Below, piece after piece: positions 42,711 through 52,562 of a DNA stretch of 64,000 nt (its first letter is position 1; every line of letters starts with the position of its first letter). This stretch comes from Paludibacteraceae bacterium (GTDB lineage Bacteria > Bacteroidota > Bacteroidia > Bacteroidales > Paludibacteraceae). Where the stretch lies: contig JAFZPM010000048.1 of NCBI GenBank assembly GCA_017550335.1, forward strand, positions 124,001-188,000, written 5' to 3'. A model generated the notes under the pieces. That model had not been told where the DNA came from. It saw only the letters and a program-made list of their open reading frames with translations, and did no database searches. A program made the position numbers and the translations under genes.

Positions 42711-43847
42711 TCACAGTGTTCCCTTCGTGGAAGGCAACTCGTACTTGTAGATATCCCGTTTGATAGCCATCTTGATGGAGCGGGCCAAGGCCTTGAAGAT
42801 GCCCTCGATCTTATGGTGCTCGTTCTCTCCCTCCGCCTTGATATTCAGGTTCATACGAGCCGAATCGCTCAACGACTTGAAGAAGTGGAGGAACATCTCC
42901 GTAGGCATATCACCCACATACTCACGCTTGAACTCAGCGTCCCACACCAACCATGGCCGGCCACCGAAGTCCAACGCCACGGAGCAGAGGCAATCGTCCA
43001 TCGGCAGGCAATAGCCATACCGTTCGATACCACGTTTGTCACCCAACGCCTTCAGGATCGCCTCACCCAATGCGATGGCGGTATCCTCGATCGTATGGTG
43101 CTCGTCCACGTTCAGGTCACCCTTCACCTTCACGGTCAAGTCGCAACCCGAGTGCTTGCCTATCTGCTCCAACATATGGTCGAAGAAACCTAAGCCGGAG
43201 GATATGTCGCACTTGCCAGTTCCGTCCAAATTGATCTGCACGAAGATATCAGTCTCCTTGGTGGTGCGCTGCACAGTCGCCACCCGCTCCCCCGCGAAGA
43301 GGAACTCGGCGATTTGGTTCCAGCCCGTCACCACCTTGGCGCAAGCCTCCGTCAGGTTCGCCTCCACCAACTCCTTCGTCGCCGCCTCGACGGACGGTGC
43401 GATCAGAAGGGCACGGCAGCCCAAGTTCTTCGCCAGCATCACATCCGTCAACCGGTCGCCGATCACGTAGGAATGGGCCATGTCGTACGATCCGTCCATG
43501 TAGCTGGTCAGCATGGCGGTACCCGGCTTGCGGGTCGGAAGGTTATCCTCCGGGAATGATTTATCGATGAATATCTCATCGAACTCGATCTCCTCCCCCT
43601 TCAGCGTCTCCAGCATCTTGGACTGTACCAAGTCGAAGTTCTTCTGCGGGTAGGCCTCGGTGCCCAAACCGTCCTGGTTCGTCACCATGACCAACTCGAA
43701 CGAGCAGTTCTTACGGATGAAATAGAGGTTACGGAGGACACCCGGCAGGAACGTCATCTGCTCCAAGTTGTCCACTTGATACGTGACAGGCGGCTCCACG
43801 ATCAACGTGCCATCCCTGTCTATGAAAAGAGCGGTCTTCATTGACAT
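42711..43847 (-). CDS. hisB: Bifunctional histidinol-phosphatase / imidazoleglycerol-phosphate dehydratase
   Basis: 378 residues. The N-terminal HAD phosphatase has [13 protein letters not shown] (nucleophile Asp), [13 protein letters not shown] and [14 protein letters not shown] (about residues 1-170). The C-terminal IGPD domain has [37 protein letters not shown] and [21 protein letters not shown] with the Mn-binding histidines. It catalyses steps 6 and 8 of histidine synthesis. No other his gene is in the window, so it stands apart from the rest of the pathway here. It has a well-formed promoter. Confidence 0.97.
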   Translation of the reverse strand: MSMKTALFIDRDGTLIVEPPVTYQVDNLEQMTFLPGVLRNLYFIRKNCSFELVMVTNQDGLGTEAYPQKNFDLVQSKMLETLKGEEIEFDEIFIDKSFPEDNLPTRKPGTAMLTSYMDGSYDMAHSYVIGDRLTDVMLAKNLGCRALLIAPSVEAATKELVEANLTEACAKVVTGWNQIAEFLFAGERVATVQRTTKETDIFVQINLDGTGKCDISSGLGFFDHMLEQIGKHSGCDLTVKVKGDLNVDEHHTIEDTAIALGEAILKALGDKRGIERYGYCLPMDDCLCSVALDFGGRPWLVWDAEFKREYVGDMPTEMFLHFFKSLSDSARMNLNIKAEGENEHHKIEGIFKALARSIKMAIKRDIYKYELPSTKGTL

Positions 43848-43877
43848 AGCATTATTATTCTTCTAAAATATAGGGTC

Positions 43878-43907
43878 CAAAGGTACAAAAAAACAGTGTG
43901 ACAGCAA
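43878..43907 (-). promoter_or_regulatory. Promoter of hisB
   Basis: Minus strand: TTG (43907-43905), 19-bp spacer, TACCTTTG (43885-43878), about 30 bp before the ATG. Confidence 0.7.
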
Positions 43908-43924
43908 GCCAGGAAGATGAAAAA

Positions 43925-43973
43925 GCGAGCACGGGGGCGTATCAAGAACCGTTGTTTTGGATACGCCCCCGTG
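43925..43973 (-). terminator. Terminator of the C10 peptidase gene
   Basis: CACGGGGGCGTATC (43930-43943) and GATACGCCCCCGTG (43960-43973) form a 14-bp stem. The minus strand then runs GCTCGCTTTTTC. Confidence 0.88.
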
Positions 43974-44016
43974 GGGAAAGCACCGTCACGACACGGTGCG
44001 AATGTCATTCATGAGA

Positions 44017-45339
44017 TTATCTTCTTGCGACAAAAACGGTTTGGGAATCGCTGAAGACATATCCTGGGTTAAACAAGCCGGAGTAGAAATAGCCATCAGA
44101 GCTACCGCCCCAGCCCCAGTTGACGTGCAAATAGCTATTGCCGTAGACCGTGGTCAGATAGGTCATGTTCGTTATGTTACCGTTATTCACAATGGCTTGG
44201 TAGCAAACCACAGCCGCCGTCACATATCCATCCAGCACCCATGCGTGTCCAACAGCAGGATTATAGCGTGTGTCAAAGCCATGCATCATAAGAGGGTTTC
44301 TCAAATTCAGATATGGCACGATACGATCAAACGAGTAGGCGAACGATTCGGTCTGATAGCCGTACGACGACCGCAACCAATTGCATATAGTATATACAGA
44401 TGCGCCTGTACCGGTACATGTATAATTAGCATTCGCATGTTGTCCTATAAAGTACATCAATGCGCCGACAGAATTTCTATCAAGCGGATTCCTGATATCA
44501 ACCGCATTCGGGACAACCTTCATTCCCGACCAGTTGAAGGCCCAGCCATCCATGTTCGTAGGGTATTCATAATAGGCGATCACCTGCGCCGCAGCCACAA
44601 CCGAACAACCCGCATACATATGATTATTCGTAGAGGAGCAGATTGGCAGATAGTCATAGTATGGACTAGGATTCTGGTTCCATTGGGTAGAGACGAACTG
44701 AGGAACACTCATTTGCGTGTTGAAGGTGTAATAAGTCACCGTACCTCCAGCGCTTCTCAAGGAAACGGTATCATCCTCCAACTGAGTCTCCGCCACCTTT
44801 CGCATGGAGTCTTTCTTCGCCTCGAAATCCTCGATCGAGTTCAACAGGCAGTCCTTCATGTTGCTCAGCACAGCAGACAGGGACGGATTCTCCGCCGCAT
44901 CATCCAACGAACCCTCCGGCACATACGCCAGCAAAGGACATCCCACACGGTCGTCCGCACAAACGATCGCATAGCCCGCATTATCCTCGAAATTAACAAG
45001 ATAAGCCAAGGTATCAGGAAGGTCGAGTGCCTTGCTCGAACCGGAGCGGAGGCTCTTCCTATCCGACTGCATCACACGGACATCACCGATCGAGCGCGCC
45101 TTGCCGGACCTAAGACCATTGTCACCACCATCAAACATGACGGAAGCATCGAGGGCGACATCCTTCGCCTCATCCAATCCAATCGTGTGGTGAGAGGAGA
45201 ACAACGCCCTGTAGTTCAAAGGTTGTTCCTTCTGTTCCTGAGGTTGGAGACTGTTCTTGACATCCACCGCATCATCCTTCTCACAGGATGAGAACTGCGT
45301 CATCGCCATAATTCCGAGGAAGAAAGGCAACCTGCGCAA
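44017..45339 (-). CDS. C10 family cysteine peptidase (streptopain-like) lipoprotein; start codon disturbed
   Basis: 440 residues if the TTG at 45339 is used. A lipoprotein signal (LPFFLGIMAMTQFSS then C) is followed by a Spi-like propeptide (about 50-210) and the peptidase: CSSTNNHMYAGCSVVAAAQV with catalytic Cys (AGCS), GHAWVLDGY with catalytic His and LHVNWGWGGSSDGYFYSG. No in-frame ATG precedes the signal. An ATG at 45367 is one base out of frame, and removing one A from the A6 run (T6 at 45354-45359 on the plus strand) would give MLSKINQLYLRRLPFFLG, a complete start. So the gene is either slipped off (phase variation), started at TTG, or affected by a sequence error. Confidence 0.85.
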   Translation of the reverse strand: MRRLPFFLGIMAMTQFSSCEKDDAVDVKNSLQPQEQKEQPLNYRALFSSHHTIGLDEAKDVALDASVMFDGGDNGLRSGKARSIGDVRVMQSDRKSLRSGSSKALDLPDTLAYLVNFEDNAGYAIVCADDRVGCPLLAYVPEGSLDDAAENPSLSAVLSNMKDCLLNSIEDFEAKKDSMRKVAETQLEDDTVSLRSAGGTVTYYTFNTQMSVPQFVSTQWNQNPSPYYDYLPICSSTNNHMYAGCSVVAAAQVIAYYEYPTNMDGWAFNWSGMKVVPNAVDIRNPLDRNSVGALMYFIGQHANANYTCTGTGASVYTICNWLRSSYGYQTESFAYSFDRIVPYLNLRNPLMMHGFDTRYNPAVGHAWVLDGYVTAAVVCYQAIVNNGNITNMTYLTTVYGNSYLHVNWGWGGSSDGYFYSGLFNPGYVFSDSQTVFVARR

Positions 45340-45367
45340 ATAAAGCTGATTAATTTTTTGATAACAT

Positions 45368-45869
45368 AAAATAAAAGTTTAATTAGTAAAAATAAAACAA
45401 ATATAAATGTAGACAGTTTTCAACCACTACATTTGTTATTATCTATATGTTTATTATTTTATCAAAATCACAATTACAAATATATAATTTATTTTCTCTG
45501 AACAAATATTTATTTTAAATATATCATGAATAATAGCGTAATTATATCCTTTCTTGATTGATTAATAATATTTTATATTGTATTTTATTATCTACATTGT
45601 TAGTTTAACACTATTATATCACGAACAAATATATTTTGTAAATAAAAATCATTTTAACATTTTACAACACAACGCATTAGATCGAGACATCCGCAGGGAA
45701 CGGACGACCAACAACCCGTCCGAACCCTAGGCAAACAAAAGCGTGTGGGGCCAAAAGCAAAGCGATTTTTTCGCTGATTTCGGTCACAATTTCCACCCAA
45801 AAGGGATTTTCCAACTCATAAAAAATCGACAATTCGGTTAAATTGTGTAAAACACAACCTCCACGAGCA
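45368..45869. other. AT-rich 500-bp intergenic region between divergent genes
   Basis: Between the C10 peptidase (-) and the DUF2339 gene (+). It is very AT-rich from 45368 to 45660. I see no conserved RNA, repeat array or open frame apart from the promoter of the DUF2339 gene at its end. Confidence 0.5.
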
Positions 45870-45899
45870 TTGTTTTATAAAAAATATTTCCTATATTTG
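45870..45899 (+). promoter_or_regulatory. Promoter of the DUF2339 gene
   Basis: TTG (45870-45872), 19-bp spacer, TATATTTG (45892-45899). The predicted transcript has a leader of about 95 nt. Confidence 0.7.
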
Positions 45900-46001
45900 A
45901 TTTACACAGGCCGACGACGATTCAATACCCACCTAAATATGCGGTCGGGATAGAAATTGTGGCCTATAACATTTTTAACACAAACAAAAAAAGATTTACG
46001 C

Positions 46002-48878
46002 ATGGAAGTTTTAACCGTATTTGTTATCATAACATTAATTATAATAGGGGTCAATGCGATCAAAGCATTGGGGAAGATCCTATCCCAGACACGGGAAAAC
46101 ACCGTGATTCTGGAAGCGACGAAAAAAACGATTGAGGCCCTAAGCAAGCAAATCGCCCAACTTGAGGCTCAGAGGAGAAACGCCCCCGCCCCTGTACAGG
46201 CGCCGCAGAACACACAAGTCGAGAAGCAGACAACACAGAGTGAGTCCGTCATAGGGAAAACAGAAAAACCCATCCAAAAGAACGAGGCGGCATGGACGAC
46301 AATGGAGACCAAGCAGAGAGGACCCGAGCCAAAAGCAGCGCCAATCACAACGCAAACCAACAACTCCACAGTCACAACGGCTCCGGCCATCACACCGACC
46401 ACACCTTCCCCTGTTCCCGGACCTGTTCCTACACAGCAACCGAGAGAAGAGGTCAAGACCGCACAACCTGTCACCCAACAGGGAACCACAAACCAAACGA
46501 CTATACCTTCCGGACCTGCCCCTACGCAGCAACCGAAAGAGGAGGTCAAGACCGCACAACCTATCACCCAACAGGGAACCGCGACACAAACCACTTCCGC
46601 ATCTTCCGGACCTGCTCCTATGCAGCAGCCGAAAGAGGAGGTCAAGACCGCACAATCTGTCACCCAACAGGGAACCACGACACAAACAACCTCCACGGCT
46701 TCCGGATCCGCTCCGAAACAGCAGACAGGAGAGGGAATCAAGACAGCGCAGCCAGGCATCCAACAGAAAACCGCTCCGCAGACCAACACCGCGAAAGGGC
46801 AACCTTTCAACCTTGGGAAGGCAAACGCCCCTATAGAAAAAAAGGCAGAGAAGAAAACCGACTACGAGCGTTTCATCGGAGAGAACCTGTTCGGAAAGAT
46901 TGGTATACTAATCTTCATCCTGGGCGTCGGATTCTTCGTCAAATACGCCATAGACCAGAACTGGATCAGCGAGACCATGCGAACCGTACTTGGCTTTGCC
47001 GTAGGATTCGCACTATTCGGTGTCGGACATAAACTAAGGAAGGAATACAGCACCTTCAGTTCATTGCTGGTGGGTGGAAGCTTCGCCATCTTCTTCATAA
47101 CAGATGCCATCGCCTACCATTACTACGGACTCTTCACCACACCTGTGGCCTTCACCATCCTATTGGTATCCATGCTGCTCATGGTCGCGCTTGCCATCAT
47201 ATACAACAAACGAGAGCTTGCCATCATCGCCCTGATCGGCGGATTCATAGCCCCATTCATCGTCGGCATCAGCATCAACATCGGTATTTTGGTATACATC
47301 CTGATCCTGAACTTGGGCATGTTCACACTCTCCATGTTCAAGAGATGGAGCGAGCTCCCTATCCTGTCGTTCGTGGCGACGACGGTAATCATGTGCATCA
47401 CAGTGTTCGGAATCATCTCGAAGGAAAATGTCATGCAGAAAGAGACATTCATATTCGTCAGCATATTCTATCTCACATTCATCCTTCCTATATTCTACAT
47501 ACTGAGGTTCCACAAGGAAGACAAGATGAACATTCCGTTGGTTTCATCCATCATCAGCAACAACTTCGTCTACTTCACACTAGGACTTGTATTGATATCA
47601 AACATGGACCTCACCTTTAACGCGAAAGGATGGCTCTGCCTATTCATAGCGCTCGTCAACACAGGCATCTACTTCTGGATGTGCAAAGCAAAGCACGAGT
47701 TCCTGAAGAGCGTCTCCATCGCGTTGACCATCATATTCGCCGCACTGTTCGTACCAATGCAGTTCGACAGCTCAGTCATACACGTGGCTTGGGCGGCGGA
47801 AATGGTTGCGACCCTATGGCTTTTCATCAAGACGAAGAACAGACTGTTCGAATATGGCTCACTCGCATATCTAGTTCTGACAAACATCGCCTTCTATCTC
47901 TTCCTGATAGGATTCGACGACTCCCTATCCTTCATGAACACGGGCGCAGGTTCAGATTATAGGATGTTCGCGAACGGAACATTCGTATCCAACATCTTCA
48001 CGGCAATCGCGTTCCTGGTATCGGGACTGCTGATGAACAAGTACAAACAGCCGTTCGAAAAAGCCATGATACTTGACGTCAAGAACTTCGTTCCATCCTT
48101 CTTTGTGCTTGCGGTGGCAACCACTTACCTCACCTTCCTGTACGAACTGATGTCGATACAGAATGAGGAAGTCCGTCATGCGGCGATAGCTCTTCTCACG
48201 ACCGCCATCATCTTGGTGATGAGTTTCGCCCTCAAGTTCGTGTTCGACTACAAGAAGAACTACCCGCTCTACATATTCTTCATGCTCATATCAATAGTCA
48301 CTTTGGCGATAGGGGCACTCTCCACTGTACCTCCTCTCGAAAGCCAAGCCTTCACGCTTTGGATATTATCCATCGTGGCGACATTCCTCTGCATGACCAC
48401 CATTGCCATCAACTACTACAAGGCTAAGCCATTCTCGAAAGGCTTCACCGTGTTACTGAACATCATGGGGACCTTGGCGATCATCCTCACCGCCTTCTTC
48501 ATCTCCGTACAACTGGGGCACAGTAATTTCAGCATGGCATTCTCCTTCATCCTCGGAGTGATCGGGTTCATCCAGATGTGCATCGGTATGAAGATCCACA
48601 TGAAAGTCATGCGTATCATAAGTTTGTACACCTTCGCCATCGTATTGATTAAGCTTGTGGTCGTAGACCTGTGGTCAATGGCTTCCTTGGGGAAAATCAT
48701 CGTGTTAGTCTCCCTCGGTCTAATCCTGCTGACGCTCTCATTCCTCTATCAAAAACTGAAAAACGTCATCTTCCAGGACGAGCAGGCGAAAGATCCTGAG
48801 AAAATAGAAAACACGGAGGTCACAAAAGATACGGAGAAAACCGAGGAAAAAGAGGAAGCTGAGAATACGAAGGATTAA
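46002..48878 (+). CDS. DUF2339 polytopic membrane protein with repeat-rich linker
   Basis: 958 residues from the ATG at 46002 (an in-frame TTG at 45957 would add 15). One N-terminal helix (VLTVFVIITLIIIGV) and a short coiled coil precede a Gln/Thr/Pro-rich linker of about 200 residues. The linker holds four imperfect units of about 32 residues (GPAPTQQPKEEVKTAQP, ITQQGTATQTTS). From residue about 285 (YERFIGENLFGKIGILIFIL) follow some 20 or more membrane helices of the DUF2339 type. The charged tail is Glu/Lys-rich. The function of the family is unknown. A strong terminator follows. Confidence 0.85.
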   Translation: MEVLTVFVIITLIIIGVNAIKALGKILSQTRENTVILEATKKTIEALSKQIAQLEAQRRNAPAPVQAPQNTQVEKQTTQSESVIGKTEKPIQKNEAAWTTMETKQRGPEPKAAPITTQTNNSTVTTAPAITPTTPSPVPGPVPTQQPREEVKTAQPVTQQGTTNQTTIPSGPAPTQQPKEEVKTAQPITQQGTATQTTSASSGPAPMQQPKEEVKTAQSVTQQGTTTQTTSTASGSAPKQQTGEGIKTAQPGIQQKTAPQTNTAKGQPFNLGKANAPIEKKAEKKTDYERFIGENLFGKIGILIFILGVGFFVKYAIDQNWISETMRTVLGFAVGFALFGVGHKLRKEYSTFSSLLVGGSFAIFFITDAIAYHYYGLFTTPVAFTILLVSMLLMVALAIIYNKRELAIIALIGGFIAPFIVGISINIGILVYILILNLGMFTLSMFKRWSELPILSFVATTVIMCITVFGIISKENVMQKETFIFVSIFYLTFILPIFYILRFHKEDKMNIPLVSSIISNNFVYFTLGLVLISNMDLTFNAKGWLCLFIALVNTGIYFWMCKAKHEFLKSVSIALTIIFAALFVPMQFDSSVIHVAWAAEMVATLWLFIKTKNRLFEYGSLAYLVLTNIAFYLFLIGFDDSLSFMNTGAGSDYRMFANGTFVSNIFTAIAFLVSGLLMNKYKQPFEKAMILDVKNFVPSFFVLAVATTYLTFLYELMSIQNEEVRHAAIALLTTAIILVMSFALKFVFDYKKNYPLYIFFMLISIVTLAIGALSTVPPLESQAFTLWILSIVATFLCMTTIAINYYKAKPFSKGFTVLLNIMGTLAIILTAFFISVQLGHSNFSMAFSFILGVIGFIQMCIGMKIHMKVMRIISLYTFAIVLIKLVVVDLWSMASLGKIIVLVSLGLILLTLSFLYQKLKNVIFQDEQAKDPEKIENTEVTKDTEKTEEKEEAENTKD

Positions 48879-48883
48879 GAGCT

Positions 48884-48960
48884 CCCCTGAAATATCACAT
48901 TGCGCGAATTACCGGAGGATAACCCGACCGGACGCACAATGTGATATTTTTTTTCAGGGG
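48884..48960 (+). terminator. Terminator of the DUF2339 gene
   Basis: CCCCTGAAATATCACATTG and its inverted partner CAATGTGATATTTTTTTTCAGGGG (positions 48937-48960) form a long stem with an eight-T run. The loop region contains an internal ACCGGAGG/CCGACCGG pairing. Confidence 0.85.
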
Positions 48961-49025
48961 ATCAACGTCCCGCGCAGTAATCGGGAGATGCAGTCCGAGA
49001 CCGCACCGATAATTAACCCACTTGT

Positions 49026-49057
49026 TTTGCCTATTTGAACTCCATTCGTTACCTTTG
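49026..49057 (+). promoter_or_regulatory. Promoter of the lipoprotein-topB operon
   Basis: TTTG (49026-49029), 20-bp spacer, TACCTTTG (49050-49057), 33 bp before the lipoprotein ATG. Confidence 0.7.
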
Positions 49058-49090
49058 TGGTATGATTAAAAACATGACGGAGGAACAAAG

Positions 49091-49597
49091 ATGAAAAGAT
49101 TTTTTCGGTTTCTAATTCCAATGGGGATCATAGCCACGGCGCTACTATCATCCTGCGAAGAATCAACCCTCATCGGGGAGTGGAAATGCTATGATTTCAC
49201 CATAGCGGACACGACCGGTATACCGGCGGAGCTCATCAAGAACGGTATCGAATCAGCCAAGAGCACGACCCTCTTCCTCTACAAGGACTCAACCTACCAG
49301 GAGGATTATATCGTTGAAGATGCCGAAATCATCTCCACCCTTGGGAACTACAGCATCCTAGGGGATAGCATCAGCTTCTCACCCGTCCAGATGGGAAGCA
49401 AGGAACTGACGGACACCTCCGCCATCGAATACAGATACATCGCCAACGACGAACGGCTCGCGAGCATCACCTTCCCTAAACAATACAAGTACGAATTAAA
49501 GGAGAAGAAACTGTTACTCAAAGACCTGATATACAGCGGCGCCTCAAGGAACAAGACCAACGAGACGACCATGTTCTACGAAAAGACGAAAAAATGA
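49091..49597 (+). CDS. Small lipoprotein, lipocalin-like
   Basis: 168 residues. KRFFRFLIPMGIIATALLSS then C is a lipoprotein signal. The mature domain starts LIGEWKCYDF and continues TTLFLYKDSTYQEDY, LGNYSILGDSISF and KYELKEKKLLLKDL, a lipocalin-like beta-barrel pattern. It resembles in layout the lipoprotein at 20563-21045. Its stop overlaps the topB start (ATGA); the functional reason for the pairing is not apparent. Confidence 0.75.
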   Translation: MKRFFRFLIPMGIIATALLSSCEESTLIGEWKCYDFTIADTTGIPAELIKNGIESAKSTTLFLYKDSTYQEDYIVEDAEIISTLGNYSILGDSISFSPVQMGSKELTDTSAIEYRYIANDERLASITFPKQYKYELKEKKLLLKDLIYSGASRNKTNETTMFYEKTKK

Positions 49598-51711
49598 AGG
49601 TTTGCATTGCGGAGAAACCTAGCGTAGCAAGGGATATAGCGGCCGTTCTAGGGGCAACCACCCGCCGGGACGGATACATCGAAGGGAACGGATACCAGGT
49701 CACCTGGGTATTCGGTCATCTCTGCACCCTGAAGGAACCCCACGAATACAACCCCGCATGGAAACGGTGGGACATCTACAGCCTGCCGATGATTCCCCAG
49801 AAGTTCGGCATCAAGCTCATCAACGACGAGGGTTCCATCAAGCAATTCCACATCATCGAAGGTCTCATCAAGAATGCGGAGGAGATCATCAACTGCGGGG
49901 ATGCCGGACAAGAGGGCGAGCTCATCCAACGATGGGTAATGCAGATGGCAGGGTGCAAATGCCCCGTCAAAAGGCTCTGGACCTCCTCCCTGACAGAAGA
50001 GGCGCTCAAGGAGGGTTTCAACAACCTCCACCCGCAATCGGACTACGACAAACTATACGAAGCCGGGGCCATGCGCGCCATAGGAGACTGGCTCCTAGGC
50101 ATGAACGCCACACGCCTCTACACCATGAAGTACGGTGGCAACAAACAGGTGCTCTCCATCGGAAGGGTGCAAACACCTACCCTCGCCCTGGTCGTGAAAA
50201 GACACCTGGAGATCGTCAACTTCAAGCCGGAACAGTATTGGGAATTGAAGACCGTCTACCGAGACACCATCTTCGCCGCCACAAAGGGTAAATTCACCAC
50301 GGAGGAAGAGGGAAGGCAATTCCTCCAAGAGGTGCAAAACAGCGAGTTCACCGTCACCGACGTGACCACCAAGAAGGGTGTGGAATTCGCCCCACGGCTG
50401 TTCGACCTCACCTCGCTCCAAGTGGAGTGCAACAAGAAATACGCCTTCTCCGCGGAGGAGACACTGAAACTGATCCAATCGCTCTACGAGAAGAAGGTCA
50501 CCACCTACCCTCGTGTGGACAACACCTACCTGAGCGACGACATATACCCTAAGATTCCGAACATCATGCGGGGCATGACGAAGTACGAAGCGCTCACGCA
50601 AAGCGTCCTGGCGAATAAGATACCGAAGACCAAACGCGTGTTCGACAACAGCAAGGTGACCGACCACCACGCCATCATCCCGACAGGCGTCAACCCGACG
50701 AACCTCACGGCCGACGAATGGAAGGTGTACGACCTCGTGGCGAAACGTTTCATCGCCAACTTCTACCCCGACTGTCAAATCTCCACCACCACCGTCATGG
50801 GACAAGTGGAGAGCATCGAGTTCAAAGCGAACGGCAAGCAGATCCTCTCACCAGGCTGGCGCATGGTCTACGACAAGGAAAAGAGCGAAGAGGCCAACGA
50901 CGAGGAGAAGACGCTGCCCGCCTTCACCAAAGGAGAGCATGGTCCGCACACCCCAGACCTGGCAGAGAAATGGACCACCGCCCCGAAACCCTATACGGAA
51001 GCCACCCTGCTCCGCGCCATGGAGACGGCAGGCAAACAGATGGAGGACGGCGAGCTACGTGACCTGCTTAAGGAGAACGGTATCGGCCGCCCTTCCACCC
51101 GCGCCAACATCATCGAGACCCTCTTCAAGCGCAACTACATGCGCAAGGAGAAGAAGAATATTTTCGCGACGCAAACAGGCATCGACCTCATCAACACCAT
51201 CCAACAGGAGTTGCTGAAGTCCGCCGAACTGACCGGCCAATGGGAGAAGCGCCTACGCATGATCGAGAAGAGCACCTACGACAGCGCCACCTTCATGGCG
51301 GAGCTGAAGACCATGGTGACGGAAATCGTGCAAAGCGTGAAATACGACACCCAACGCACCATCACCATCGAGGAGAAAAAAGCGGAAGAGGAGAAGAAAA
51401 AAACGCCAAAGCCACGCGCCAAGGCGACAAAGAAGGAGAAGCCGGGAGAGCCTCAAACAGCCACGGAAGCGAAGCAGGCACAACCTCAGCCTCAACAGCA
51501 AGCGCAACCGCAACAAGCCGCTCCCCTACCCGCCACGATCGTCGGCATGACCTGCCCTCTCTGCGGGAAAGGAACTATCGTCAAGGGAAGAACCGCCTAC
51601 GGATGCTCCGATTGGAAAGCAGGCTGCGCACTACGGCTACCCATCGAAGTGGACGGGAAGGAGCAAACCACAGAAGAACTACTGAGGCAATTGAAGACGA
51701 TCAAACAATAA
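49594..51711 (+). CDS. topB: DNA topoisomerase III
   Basis: 705 residues, type IA. The Toprim domain has CIAEKPSVARDIAAVLGA at the very start and CGDAGQEGELI (DxDxE-like metal site). SIGRVQTPTLALVV and TTYPRVDNTYLS carry the core and the catalytic Tyr, and GIGRPSTRANIIETL follows. A Lys/Glu/Gln/Pro-rich linker (about 590-640) leads to a C-terminal zinc ribbon (MTCPLCGKGTIVKGRT, CSDWKAGC). TopB relaxes and decatenates DNA, often with RecQ. It is translationally coupled to the preceding lipoprotein gene. Confidence 0.96.
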   Translation: MKVCIAEKPSVARDIAAVLGATTRRDGYIEGNGYQVTWVFGHLCTLKEPHEYNPAWKRWDIYSLPMIPQKFGIKLINDEGSIKQFHIIEGLIKNAEEIINCGDAGQEGELIQRWVMQMAGCKCPVKRLWTSSLTEEALKEGFNNLHPQSDYDKLYEAGAMRAIGDWLLGMNATRLYTMKYGGNKQVLSIGRVQTPTLALVVKRHLEIVNFKPEQYWELKTVYRDTIFAATKGKFTTEEEGRQFLQEVQNSEFTVTDVTTKKGVEFAPRLFDLTSLQVECNKKYAFSAEETLKLIQSLYEKKVTTYPRVDNTYLSDDIYPKIPNIMRGMTKYEALTQSVLANKIPKTKRVFDNSKVTDHHAIIPTGVNPTNLTADEWKVYDLVAKRFIANFYPDCQISTTTVMGQVESIEFKANGKQILSPGWRMVYDKEKSEEANDEEKTLPAFTKGEHGPHTPDLAEKWTTAPKPYTEATLLRAMETAGKQMEDGELRDLLKENGIGRPSTRANIIETLFKRNYMRKEKKNIFATQTGIDLINTIQQELLKSAELTGQWEKRLRMIEKSTYDSATFMAELKTMVTEIVQSVKYDTQRTITIEEKKAEEEKKKTPKPRAKATKKEKPGEPQTATEAKQAQPQPQQQAQPQQAAPLPATIVGMTCPLCGKGTIVKGRTAYGCSDWKAGCALRLPIEVDGKEQTTEELLRQLKTIKQ

Positions 51712-51717
51712 AAAAGT

Positions 51718-51751
51718 GAGAGAGGGAAAGTATCACTACTTCCCCTCTCTC
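51718..51751. terminator. Hairpin after topB
   Basis: GAGAGAGGGAAAGTA and TACTTCCCCTCTCTC pair with one mismatch around TCAC. The T run is on the minus-strand side (ACTTTTTT), so the best intrinsic termination would be for minus-strand transcription; a role for topB is likely but weaker. Confidence 0.5.
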
Positions 51752-51869
51752 TCCACTGTCAGAATCATCAACCTTAAATAAACAAACCTTAAATTAACAC
51801 AAAACCAACTATCGATTAAAACCATCTAAACATCAAAAAATCAATATCTTTACAGAAGATCCCTCAATC

Positions 51870-52205
51870 AAATCCATGTTGTAAAAAGAGAAAACGACAC
51901 GACATAGTCATCGCACTCATAAGCTAGCCCCACCATCCGAGAAGACGGAATAATTCACAACGTCACACCCGGACCATCAACCTAGATGGAGACACATGAA
52001 CATGAGGATCACCAGCCCGCACTGGCTTCGGAACAGAGTTAGGCAACGCCCAATCCGGAAAGAATACAACATCAACATCCGGAAGCATAAAACATCCTCA
52101 GCACAAGCATAGCGCACCATCGGATGAACCCTTCGATACAGAATCAGCAAACCCATTCCACGAACAGACCGCCGCATTCAAGACACCAATCCCTATTCAA
52201 GGGAG
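51870..52205 (-). pseudogene. Decayed copy of the 3' half of the adjacent T9SS cargo gene
   Basis: Read on the minus strand: MLPDVDVVFFPDWALPNSVP, KPVRAGDPHVHVSPSRLMV, then a one-base frameshift and CDVVNYSVFSDGG. This matches the C-terminal part of the protein at 52563-53336 (MPDADVVFVQSWAVPNSVPK ... STLMVECDDVSYSVFTENG). The frameshift and a following TGA make it non-functional. The tail to DYxVS is partly recognisable. Confidence 0.75.
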
Positions 52206-52562
52206 CATGTCATAAAACGAATAACTTTTCTTCATACGCTTAAATTGTCCTATATATTGTCTATACTAAATGTCTATACTAAATTGTTCTATATATAATA
52301 TTGCGCACAAACTCCACTTGCAAAGTTAACAAAAAATAAATTAAATAAAAGAAAATTCAGATTTTTTTTGAATAAAAATTCATAAAATACAATATACGCC
52401 CCCACCGTCCTTTCACGTAGATGAGGCAGAGCGGAATTATTCGTTCCGCATATCCGGAACATTATATCGTATAATCAGCACTGCCCACTAAAAGAGGCTC
52501 AAACAATAGGAAAAGGGGAATCGCGACGACTCCCCTTCCTCAAAAATATATTTTCTGAACAT
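52206..52562. other. AT-rich spacer
   Basis: Between the decayed copy and the cargo gene. It contains short direct repeats (TGTCTATACTAAAT twice near 52258-52285) and an AT-rich stretch. No gene or clear terminator is seen. Confidence 0.4.

Noticed and set aside
51977..52177. 66-codon open frame resembling one inside 52712-52930
   Set aside because: Both are out-of-frame shadows; their resemblance comes from the real duplication reported as a pseudogene.
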